Source: Enterobacter cloacae
GTDB taxonomy: Bacteria > Pseudomonadota > Gammaproteobacteria > Enterobacterales > Enterobacteriaceae
Direction: 5' to 3'
DNA length: 64,000 nt
NCBI RefSeq assembly: GCF_013375935.1
Contig: NZ_CP056117.1
Coordinates: 2,604,001-2,668,000 of the forward strand
The notes beneath the pieces were generated by a model that worked only from the letters and a program-made list of their open reading frames with translations, made no database searches and was not told the DNA's origin. Each line of letters opens with the position of its first letter. Position 1 is the stretch's first letter. This document shows positions 57,455 through 64,000 of the stretch, in pieces. The translations under genes and the position numbers were made by a program.

Positions 57455-57556
57455 TTATCGTCGTGAATACTGGATTATGTGCGTCGCCTCACGCACAATG
57501 AGCGCACACTTTTGCCACAACGAGGGCAAAAGACGCCACACCTGCAGGAGAAAAGA

Positions 57557-58225
57557 ATGCCATCACTCAGTAAAGAAGCAGCCCTTGTCCATGAAGCGCT
57601 GGTTGCGCGCGGTCTTGAAACGCCACTGCGCCCGCCCGTGCAGGAACTGGACAATGAAACCCGCAAGAGTCTGATCGCCGATCACATGACGGAGATCATG
57701 CAACTGCTGAATCTCGATCTGAGCGACGACAGCCTGATGGAGACGCCGCACCGCATTGCAAAAATGTACGTCGACGAAATTTTCTCCGGCCTGGACTACG
57801 CGAACTTCCCGAAAATTACCGTCATTGAAAACAAGATGAAGGTTGATGAGATGGTGACGGTGCGCGATATCACGCTGACCAGCACCTGTGAACATCACTT
57901 CGTGACGATCGATGGCAAAGCGACGGTGGCCTATATTCCTAAAGATACGGTGATCGGCCTGTCCAAAATCAACCGCATCGTGCAGTTCTTTGCCCAGCGT
58001 CCGCAGGTGCAGGAGCGTCTGACGCAGCAGATCCTGACCGCGCTGCAAACCCTGCTGGGTACCAACAACGTGGCGGTGTCCATCGACGCGGTACACTACT
58101 GCGTGAAGGCCCGCGGCGTACGTGATGCCACCAGCGCGACCACCACCACCTCGCTGGGCGGTCTGTTTAAGTCGAGCCAGAACACCCGCCAGGAGTTCCT
58201 GCGCGCCGTGCGTCACCACAACTAA
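57557..58225 (+). CDS. folE: GTP cyclohydrolase I
   Basis: First step of tetrahydrofolate (and queuosine precursor) synthesis: GTP to 7,8-dihydroneopterin triphosphate. It is a decameric enzyme. From the ATG at 57557 it has 222 residues, equal to E. coli, and GCAGGAG lies upstream. The zinc ligands are in [12 protein letters not shown] and [11 protein letters not shown]. The signature [20 protein letters not shown] is present. It is followed 18 bases later by yeiB, so the two are co-transcribed. A longer frame from 57479 is not conserved. Confidence 0.98.
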   Translation: MPSLSKEAALVHEALVARGLETPLRPPVQELDNETRKSLIADHMTEIMQLLNLDLSDDSLMETPHRIAKMYVDEIFSGLDYANFPKITVIENKMKVDEMVTVRDITLTSTCEHHFVTIDGKATVAYIPKDTVIGLSKINRIVQFFAQRPQVQERLTQQILTALQTLLGTNNVAVSIDAVHYCVKARGVRDATSATTTTSLGGLFKSSQNTRQEFLRAVRHHN

Positions 58226-58243
58226 GCAGACAGGGCAGGGACC

Positions 58244-59401
58244 ATGGAGCGAAACGTCACGCTCGATTTTGTTCGCGGCGTCGCCATTCTCGGTATCCTG
58301 CTGCTGAATATTAACGCCTTCGGTCTGCCGAAGGCGGCGTATCTCAATCCGGCGTGGTATGGCGACATCACGCGCAGCGATGCCTGGACGTGGGCCCTCC
58401 TCGATCTCTTTGCCCAGGTTAAATTCCTTACCCTCTTTGCGCTTCTCTTTGGCGCGGGGCTTCAGCTTCTCCTCAGGCGCGGCACGCGCTGGATCCAGTC
58501 GCGCTTAACGCTGCTGGTCATCCTCGGCTTTATTCACGGACTCCTTTTCTGGGACGGCGATATTCTGCTGGCTTATGGCCTGGTGGGCCTTATTTGCTGG
58601 CGGCTGATCCGCGACGCGCCCGGCGTAAAAAGCCTGTTCAACACCGGGGTGATGCTCTACGTCATGGGGCTGGCCGTGCTGCTGCTGCTGGGCATGATTG
58701 CGGATGGTTCCACCAGCCGGTCATGGACCCCGGACGCGGCGAACCTGCAATATGAGCAGTACTGGAAGCTGAAAGGCGGCGCGGAAGCCATCGGCAACCG
58801 GGCCGATATGCTCGGCGATAACCTGCTGGCGCTGGGCGCGCAATACGGCTGGCAGCTGGCGGGAATGATGCTGATTGGCGCCTCCCTGATGCGCACCGGC
58901 TGGCTGAAAGGGGAGTTTAGCCTGCGTCACTATCGTCTCACAGGCGCGGGCCTGGTGCTGCTCGGCGTGATGATTAACCTTCCGGCGACGATCGTACAGT
59001 GGCATCTTCAGTGGGATTACCGCTGGTGCGCGTTCCTGCTCCAGGTCCCGCGAGAGCTGAGCGCACCGTTCCAGACCGTTGGCTATGCGGCGCTGATCTA
59101 CGGCTTCTGGCCGCAGCTTTCTCGCCTGTGGATCGTCAGCGCGGTGGCCTGCGTTGGGCGGATGGCGTTAAGCAATTACCTTCTGCAAACCCTGATATGC
59201 ACCACGCTATTCTATCGATTCGGCCTGTTTATGAAATTCGACCGCCTGACGCTGCTGGCGTTTGTTATTCCGGTCTGGATTGTTAACGTGATGTTTTCCG
59301 TCATCTGGCTGCGCTATTTCCGTCAGGGCCCGCTGGAGTGGGCGTGGCGGCAGTTAACCGCGCGTGCGTCGGGTGTATCATTACGTAATACATCCAGATA
59401 A
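58244..59401 (+). CDS. yeiB: YeiB, DUF418 inner-membrane protein
   Basis: A 385-residue membrane protein of the DUF418/YeiB family, the same length as E. coli, with about ten helices. The N-terminus ERNVTLDFVRGVAILGILLL is typical of the family, and the C-terminal DUF418 domain includes CVGRMALSNYLLQTL. Its function is unproven; relatives resemble acyltransferase-type membrane proteins. It follows folE by 18 bases. Its 3' end lies close to the galS control region. Confidence 0.92.
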   Translation: MERNVTLDFVRGVAILGILLLNINAFGLPKAAYLNPAWYGDITRSDAWTWALLDLFAQVKFLTLFALLFGAGLQLLLRRGTRWIQSRLTLLVILGFIHGLLFWDGDILLAYGLVGLICWRLIRDAPGVKSLFNTGVMLYVMGLAVLLLLGMIADGSTSRSWTPDAANLQYEQYWKLKGGAEAIGNRADMLGDNLLALGAQYGWQLAGMMLIGASLMRTGWLKGEFSLRHYRLTGAGLVLLGVMINLPATIVQWHLQWDYRWCAFLLQVPRELSAPFQTVGYAALIYGFWPQLSRLWIVSAVACVGRMALSNYLLQTLICTTLFYRFGLFMKFDRLTLLAFVIPVWIVNVMFSVIWLRYFRQGPLEWAWRQLTARASGVSLRNTSR

Positions 59402-59431
59402 CGATCTGGATCACAATCATTAACAAAACGG

Positions 59432-59467
59432 ATGTAAGCGTTTTCATCTGTGTGAGCTTCTTCACGT
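59432..59467 (+). promoter_or_regulatory. galS control region: gal operator and CRP site
   Basis: ATGTAAGCGTTTTCAT (59432-59447) fits the GalR/GalS operator pattern GTGNAANCGNTTNCAC. It is followed at 59451-59466 by the CRP site TGTGA-GCTTCT-TCACG. This predicts galS autoregulation and cAMP-CRP activation. Confidence 0.75.
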
Positions 59468-59556
59468 AGTCTCCTTTCTCTCGCTGCCAGAATAGCCACC
59501 TTGCTAAACACAGGGGGTGTCTGTGAGTTGCTGCAATTCCTTAAAGGGTGGTGAAT

Positions 59557-60579
59557 ATGATCACCATTCGTGACGTCGCCCGCCTGGCGGGTGTTTCTGT
59601 TGCTACCGTCTCCCGCGTGCTGAACAACAGCGCGCTGGTCAGCCCTGAAACGCGTGAAACCGTAATGAAAGCCGTGACCCAGCTGGGGTACCGGCCAAAC
59701 GCCAATGCTCAGGCGCTGGCCACGCAGGTCAGCGATACCATTGGCGTGGTGGTGATGGATGTGTCGGACGCCTTCTTTGGCGCGCTGGTTAAGGCGGTGG
59801 ACGTTGTCGCCCAGCAGCACCAGAAGTATGTGCTGATTGGCAACAGCTACCACGAGGCGGAAAAAGAGCGTTATGCCATTGAGGTGCTGATCCGCCAGCG
59901 CTGCAACGCCCTGATCGTACACTCAAAAGCCCTGAGCGATGAGGAGCTTGCCGGGTTTATGGAGCAGATCCCCGGCATGGTGCTCATTAACCGCATCGTG
60001 CCCGGCTATGCGCACCGCTGCGTTGGTCTGGATAACATCAGCGGCGCAATGATGGCGACGCGGATGCTCATCAGCAACGGCCATCAGCGTATTGGCTATC
60101 TGGCTTCCAGCCACGGCATTGAAGACGACATGATGCGCCGCCAGGGCTGGCAAAACGCCCTCAAAAAGCAGGGCATTGTGCCGCTGGAGAGCTGGGTAGG
60201 AACCGGTTCGCCGGATATGCAGGGCGGTGAAGCGGCAATGGTTGAGCTGCTGGGACGTAATCTTCAGCTGTCGGCAGTGTTCGCCTACAACGACAGCATG
60301 GCGGCAGGGGCGCTTACCGCGCTGAAGGACAACGGCATTGCGGTGCCGCAGCATTTATCGCTGATCGGCTTCGACGATATCCCGATTGCCCGTTACACCG
60401 ATCCGCAGCTGACGACGGTGCGTTACCCCATTGCGTCGATGGCGAAACTGGCGACGGAGCTGGCGCTGCAGGGGGCGGCAGGGCTGCTGGATCCTGACGC
60501 AACGCATTGTTTTATGCCGACTTTAGTGCGGCGTCATTCGGTCGCGGTTCGGCAAACTGTGGCTCCGATCACTAACTGA
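59557..60579 (+). CDS. galS: GalS, galactose isorepressor (LacI family)
   Basis: LacI/GalR-type repressor that responds to galactose and controls mglBAC, its own gene and other gal genes. It is 340 residues (E. coli 346). The helix-turn-helix region at residues 1-20 contains [20 protein letters not shown], with the hinge helix [11 protein letters not shown]. The periplasmic-binding-protein-like sensor domain follows. The start is the ATG at 59557, nine bases after AAAGG; GTG codons just upstream are also open. It lies directly before mglB, with gal operators on both sides. Confidence 0.95.
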   Translation: MITIRDVARLAGVSVATVSRVLNNSALVSPETRETVMKAVTQLGYRPNANAQALATQVSDTIGVVVMDVSDAFFGALVKAVDVVAQQHQKYVLIGNSYHEAEKERYAIEVLIRQRCNALIVHSKALSDEELAGFMEQIPGMVLINRIVPGYAHRCVGLDNISGAMMATRMLISNGHQRIGYLASSHGIEDDMMRRQGWQNALKKQGIVPLESWVGTGSPDMQGGEAAMVELLGRNLQLSAVFAYNDSMAAGALTALKDNGIAVPQHLSLIGFDDIPIARYTDPQLTTVRYPIASMAKLATELALQGAAGLLDPDATHCFMPTLVRRHSVAVRQTVAPITN

Positions 60580-60591
60580 TAACATCAGGTG

Positions 60592-60625
60592 ATGTAACCG
60601 TTTTCAATCTGTGAGTAAATTCACA
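60592..60625 (+). promoter_or_regulatory. mglBAC control region: gal operator and CRP site
   Basis: ATGTAACCGTTTTCAA (60592-60607) is a gal operator. It is followed at 60610-60625 by TGTGA-GTAAAT-TCACA, a perfect CRP core. This is the same operator-CRP order and spacing as upstream of galS. Confidence 0.85.
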
Positions 60626-60680
60626 GTATCTTAACAAGCCGCTGTCTATGATGTCAGCGTTTTAGGGGCTGAAACATAAT

Positions 60681-60710
60681 GTAACGGTGATTATTCGCTT
60701 TTACCGTTAC
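60681..60710 (+). other. Stem-loop in the mglB leader
   Basis: GTAACGGT and ACCGTTAC are separated by 14 bases, midway between the CRP site and mglB. There is no T run, so it is more likely an mRNA leader structure or a second operator half than a terminator. The rest of the roughly 250-base leader shows nothing I recognise. Confidence 0.45.
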
Positions 60711-60874
60711 CACCATGCCTCAAACAACGAATAAAACGCATTTCTGGAGCGTTACCGAACACGGAAGCTGGACATTTTATAAGTGAACTTCGGCGATCAG
60801 TAACGTTTTATTAACATCTGCCCGCCGACCGTTTTTCACAAGAACTACCCTGCATAAAAAAAACCGGAGATACC

Positions 60875-61873
60875 ATGAATAAGAAGGTGTTGACTCTGTC
60901 TGCTGTCATGGCAAGCATGCTTTTTGGCGCAGCAGCGCACGCAGCGGATACCCGTATTGGCGTAACTATCTATAAATACGACGACAACTTCATGTCTGTT
61001 GTGCGTAAAGCAATTGAAAAAAATGCTAAAGCGGCGCCAGACGTGCAGCTGCTGATGAATGACTCCCAGAACGACCAGTCCAAACAGAACGATCAGATTG
61101 ACGTTCTGCTGGCAAAAGGCGTGAAGGCGCTGGCCATCAACCTGGTTGACCCGGCGGCGGCGGGCACGGTTATCGAGAAAGCGCGCGGCCAGAACGTGCC
61201 AATTGTCTTCTTCAACAAAGAACCTTCCCGTAAGGCGCTGGATAGCTACGACAAAGCGTACTACGTGGGTACTGACTCCAAAGAGTCCGGTATTATCCAG
61301 GGCGATCTGATTGCGAAACACTGGGCGGCGAACCCGAACTGGGATCTGAACAAAGATGGGCAGATTCAGTTTGTGCTGCTGAAAGGCGAGCCGGGCCACC
61401 CGGATGCTGAAGCACGTACCACTTACGTTATCAAAGAGCTGAACGACAAAGGCCTGAAAACCCAGCAGCTGGCGTTAGACACCGCAATGTGGGACACCGC
61501 TCAGGCGAAAGATAAGATGGATGCGTGGCTCTCTGGTCCGAACGCTAACAAAATTGAAGTGGTTATCGCAAACAACGATGCGATGGCAATGGGCGCAGTA
61601 GAAGCGCTGAAAGCGCACAATAAATCCGCCGTTCCCGTGTTTGGCGTAGATGCGCTGCCAGAAGCGCTGGCGCTGGTGAAATCTGGCGCCATGGCCGGTA
61701 CCGTGCTGAACGATGCTAACAATCAGGCGAAAGCCACCTTCGACCTGGCGAAAAACCTCGCTGACGGTAAAGGCGCTGCTGACGGCACCAGCTGGAAAAT
61801 TGAAAACAAAATCGTTCGCGTTCCTTACGTGGGCGTAGACCAGTCCAACCTGGCTGAGTTTATCGGTAAATAA
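60875..61873 (+). CDS. mglB: MglB, D-galactose/D-glucose-binding protein
   Basis: Periplasmic sugar-binding protein that feeds the MglAC transporter and presents sugar to the Trg chemoreceptor. It is 332 residues: a 23-residue signal peptide ending GAAAHA and mature [16 protein letters not shown]. The type-I fold calcium loop region DLNKDGQIQ matches the EF-hand-like site of E. coli MglB. The ribosome site GGAG precedes the ATG. It is separated from mglA by a hairpin that may set the higher mglB dosage. Confidence 0.97.
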   Translation: MNKKVLTLSAVMASMLFGAAAHAADTRIGVTIYKYDDNFMSVVRKAIEKNAKAAPDVQLLMNDSQNDQSKQNDQIDVLLAKGVKALAINLVDPAAAGTVIEKARGQNVPIVFFNKEPSRKALDSYDKAYYVGTDSKESGIIQGDLIAKHWAANPNWDLNKDGQIQFVLLKGEPGHPDAEARTTYVIKELNDKGLKTQQLALDTAMWDTAQAKDKMDAWLSGPNANKIEVVIANNDAMAMGAVEALKAHNKSAVPVFGVDALPEALALVKSGAMAGTVLNDANNQAKATFDLAKNLADGKGAADGTSWKIENKIVRVPYVGVDQSNLAEFIGK

Positions 61874-61894
61874 GATCTTCGTTTTATCTTCACT

Positions 61895-61918
61895 GGGCGC
61901 AATTCGTTGCGCCCTTTT
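61895..61918 (+). terminator. mglB-mglA intergenic hairpin (partial terminator)
   Basis: The stem GGGCGCAA/TTGCGCCC with loop TTCG is followed by TTTTAT. Such elements between a binding-protein gene and the rest of its ABC operon stabilise the upstream mRNA and attenuate read-through. Confidence 0.75.
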
Positions 61919-61952
61919 ATAACGCGATATGCGAGGCCAACAAGGTATAATT

Positions 61953-63473
61953 ATGGTCAGCACAGCTACTCAGTCGTCCGGTGAATACTTGTTGGAAATG
62001 ACCGGCGTTAATAAGTCATTCCCCGGCGTTAAGGCACTCGATAATGTTAATTTAAAAGTGCGTCCTCACTCTATTCATGCGTTAATGGGTGAAAACGGTG
62101 CGGGTAAATCAACGTTATTAAAATGTCTTTTTGGGATCTATCAAAAAGATTCTGGCAGCATTCTTTTTCAGGGAAAAGAGATCGATTTCCACTCAGCGAA
62201 AGAAGCGCTGGAAAACGGCATCTCGATGGTACACCAGGAGTTAAACCTGGTTCTGCAACGTTCAGTAATGGATAACATGTGGTTGGGTCGTTATCCAACC
62301 AAAGGCGTTTTTGTCGATCAGGACAAAATGTATCGCGATACTAAAGCCATTTTTGACGAGCTGGATATTGATATCGATCCGCGCGCGCGCGTGGGGACAT
62401 TATCCGTATCCCAGATGCAGATGATCGAAATTGCCAAAGCGTTCTCCTATGATGCGAAAATCGTGATCATGGATGAGCCGACATCGTCATTAACGGAAAA
62501 AGAGGTTAACCACCTTTTTACCATTATTCGCAAGCTGAAGGATCGCGGCTGCGGCATCGTCTATATCTCACATAAAATGGAAGAAATTTTCCAGCTGTGC
62601 GATGAAATCACCATCCTGCGCGACGGCCAGTGGATTGCCACGCAGCCGCTGGAAGGGCTGGATATGGACAAGATCATCGCCATGATGGTTGGCCGTTCCC
62701 TGAACCAGCGCTTCCCGGATAAAGAAAACAAGCCGGGCGAAGTGATTCTGGAGGTGCGAAACCTTACCTCGCTGCGTCAGCCGTCCATACGTGACGTCTC
62801 TTTCGACCTGCACAAAGGCGAGATCCTGGGTATCGCGGGGCTGGTGGGCGCTAAGCGTACCGATATCGTGGAAACCCTGTTCGGGATCCGTGAAAAATCC
62901 GGCGGCACCATTACGCTGCACGGCAAGAAAATCAATAACCACAACGCGAACGAAGCCATTAACCACGGTTTTGCGCTGGTGACGGAAGAACGTCGTTCAA
63001 CCGGTATTTATGCCTACCTCGATATTAACTTTAACTCGTTAATTTCGAATATCCGTAACTACAAAAGCAAAATCGGTCTGCTGGATAATTCCCGCATGAA
63101 GAGTGATACCCAGTGGGTCATTGACTCCATGCGCGTGAAAACGCCGGGCCACCGTACGCAAATTGGCTCACTCTCAGGAGGGAACCAGCAGAAGGTGATT
63201 ATCGGTCGCTGGTTATTAACGCAGCCTGAAATTCTGATGCTGGATGAACCCACGCGCGGTATCGACGTCGGGGCAAAGTTTGAGATTTACCAGCTGATAG
63301 CAGAGCTGGCTAAAAAAGATAAAGGGATCATTATTATCTCTTCCGAAATGCCGGAACTGTTAGGGATCACAGATCGTATTCTGGTTATGAGCAATGGTCT
63401 CGTTGCCGGTATTGTTGACACCAAAACGACAACGCAAAACGAAATTTTGCGTCTTGCGTCTTTGCACCTTTAA
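61953..63473 (+). CDS. mglA: MglA, galactose/methyl galactoside ABC ATPase
   Basis: A 506-residue ATPase of the sugar ABC importer, the same as E. coli. There are two nucleotide-binding domains. The first has canonical Walker [10 protein letters not shown], signature [14 protein letters not shown] and Walker [12 protein letters not shown]. The second has a degenerate Walker A (GLVGAKRTD) but an intact [15 protein letters not shown] and [11 protein letters not shown], as in E. coli MglA and RbsA. The start is the ATG at 61953 with AAGGT upstream; the open frame reaches back eight codons. mglC follows 15 bases later. Confidence 0.97.
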   Translation: MVSTATQSSGEYLLEMTGVNKSFPGVKALDNVNLKVRPHSIHALMGENGAGKSTLLKCLFGIYQKDSGSILFQGKEIDFHSAKEALENGISMVHQELNLVLQRSVMDNMWLGRYPTKGVFVDQDKMYRDTKAIFDELDIDIDPRARVGTLSVSQMQMIEIAKAFSYDAKIVIMDEPTSSLTEKEVNHLFTIIRKLKDRGCGIVYISHKMEEIFQLCDEITILRDGQWIATQPLEGLDMDKIIAMMVGRSLNQRFPDKENKPGEVILEVRNLTSLRQPSIRDVSFDLHKGEILGIAGLVGAKRTDIVETLFGIREKSGGTITLHGKKINNHNANEAINHGFALVTEERRSTGIYAYLDINFNSLISNIRNYKSKIGLLDNSRMKSDTQWVIDSMRVKTPGHRTQIGSLSGGNQQKVIIGRWLLTQPEILMLDEPTRGIDVGAKFEIYQLIAELAKKDKGIIIISSEMPELLGITDRILVMSNGLVAGIVDTKTTTQNEILRLASLHL

Positions 63474-63488
63474 GATCAGGGGCTCCTC

Positions 63489-64000
63489 ATGAGTGCGTTA
63501 AATAAAAAAAGTTTTCTCACTTATCTGAAAGAAGGCGGTATTTACGTTGTTCTTTTAGTATTGCTGGCAATTATTATTTTCCAGGACCCTACGTTCTTAA
63601 GCCTGCTGAACCTGAGTAACATTCTGACCCAGTCTTCCGTACGTATTATTATCGCGCTCGGCGTGGCGGGGCTTATCGTTACCCAGGGGACTGACCTTTC
63701 GGCAGGACGCCAGGTGGGTCTGGCGGCGGTTATTGCGGCAACCCTGCTGCAGTCGATGGAAAACGCCAACAAGGTGTTCCCGGAGATGGCAACCATGCCG
63801 ATTTTTGTGGTGATCCTGATCGTCTGCGCCATCGGCGCGGTGATTGGCCTGATTAACGGCATCATCATCGCTTACCTGAACGTGACGCCATTTATCACCA
63901 CGCTGGGCACGATGATCATCGTTTACGGTATCAACTCCCTGTACTACGATTTCGTCGGCGCGTCCCCCATCTCCGGCTTCGACAGCGGTTTCTCCACCTT
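63489..64000 (+). CDS. mglC: MglC, galactose/methyl galactoside ABC permease, 5' portion
   Basis: The first 170 codons of the permease that forms the channel of the MglBAC importer, cut by the right edge of the window. It begins MSALNKKSFLTYLKEGG, with several hydrophobic helices and the permease stretches IIALGVAGLIVTQGTDLSAG and INGIIIAYLNVTPFITTLG, as in E. coli MglC. It is 15 bases downstream of mglA and in the same operon. Confidence 0.95.
   Translation, partial: MSALNKKSFLTYLKEGGIYVVLLVLLAIIIFQDPTFLSLLNLSNILTQSSVRIIIALGVAGLIVTQGTDLSAGRQVGLAAVIAATLLQSMENANKVFPEMATMPIFVVILIVCAIGAVIGLINGIIIAYLNVTPFITTLGTMIIVYGINSLYYDFVGASPISGFDSGFST

Noticed and set aside
1..64000. A CRISPR array, prophage, insertion sequence, integron, toxin-antitoxin locus or defence island
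   Set aside because: No direct-repeat array, integrase, transposase or defence gene was seen. Every sizable frame on the correct strand is a chromosomal gene in a recognisable enterobacterial order.

Overview
The window is a contiguous, gene-dense piece of chromosome from a member of the Enterobacteriaceae. Enterobacter or a close relative (Lelliottia, Leclercia) fits best. Nearly every protein is a close, full-length match to an E. coli K-12 protein as I remember it, and gene order is largely that of the E. coli gyrA-to-mgl interval. The OmpC sequence, the MgtE and SulP genes and the local indels are not those of E. coli. No search could be run, so the genus is an inference.

Layout: (1) 1-10.4 kb: 3' part of gyrA, the Rcs envelope-stress phosphorelay (rcsC, then rcsD-rcsB on the other strand), the sRNA micF and the porin ompC with its OmpR sites. 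(2) 10.4-16.6 kb: apbE, the alkylation-repair pair ada-alkB behind an Ada box, the ABC exporter yojI and a MgtE magnesium channel gene. (3) 16.5-20.8 kb: a short SulP anion transporter overlapping mgtE tail to tail, mqo, eco (ecotin) and a small membrane protein. (4) 20.8-29.0 kb: tRNA-Pro(GGG), yejM-yejL, yejK, rplY, radD, rsuA-bcr and yejG. (5) 29.0-40.6 kb: the minus-strand yejABEF peptide ABC transporter, pdeN, mepS, lpxT, yeiR and yeiQ. (6) 40.8-48.4 kb: uxuA divergent from yeiQ, efpL, yeiW, setB and the fruBKA operon with two Cra operators. (7) 48.4-57.5 kb: nfo, yeiH, yeiE, lysP, a TonB-dependent catecholate receptor with a strong Fur box, yeiG and an MFS gene. (8) 57.5-64 kb: folE-yeiB, galS and the galactose ABC operon mglBAC, with mglC cut by the window end.

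Relative to E. coli K-12, ato/yfa genes are absent between gyrA and rcsC. The narP-ccm-nap block is absent between tRNA-Pro and eco, and psuKGT-rihB-nupX is absent between fruA and nfo. Inserted genes are mgtE plus sulP, the 86-residue membrane protein gene, uxuA, and an MFS gene. There is no prophage, insertion sequence, CRISPR array or toxin-antitoxin locus that I can support.

I did not find a convincing undescribed multigene system. The most interesting signals are regulatory. The strongest is a perfect 14-bp inverted repeat that looks like the yeiH terminator and also buries the nfo ribosome-binding site. Others are the uxuA/yeiQ divergent control region with UxuR/ExuR-like and CRP-like sites, the antisense-overlapping mgtE/sulP tails, and a 13-bp perfect dyad at the receptor Fur box.
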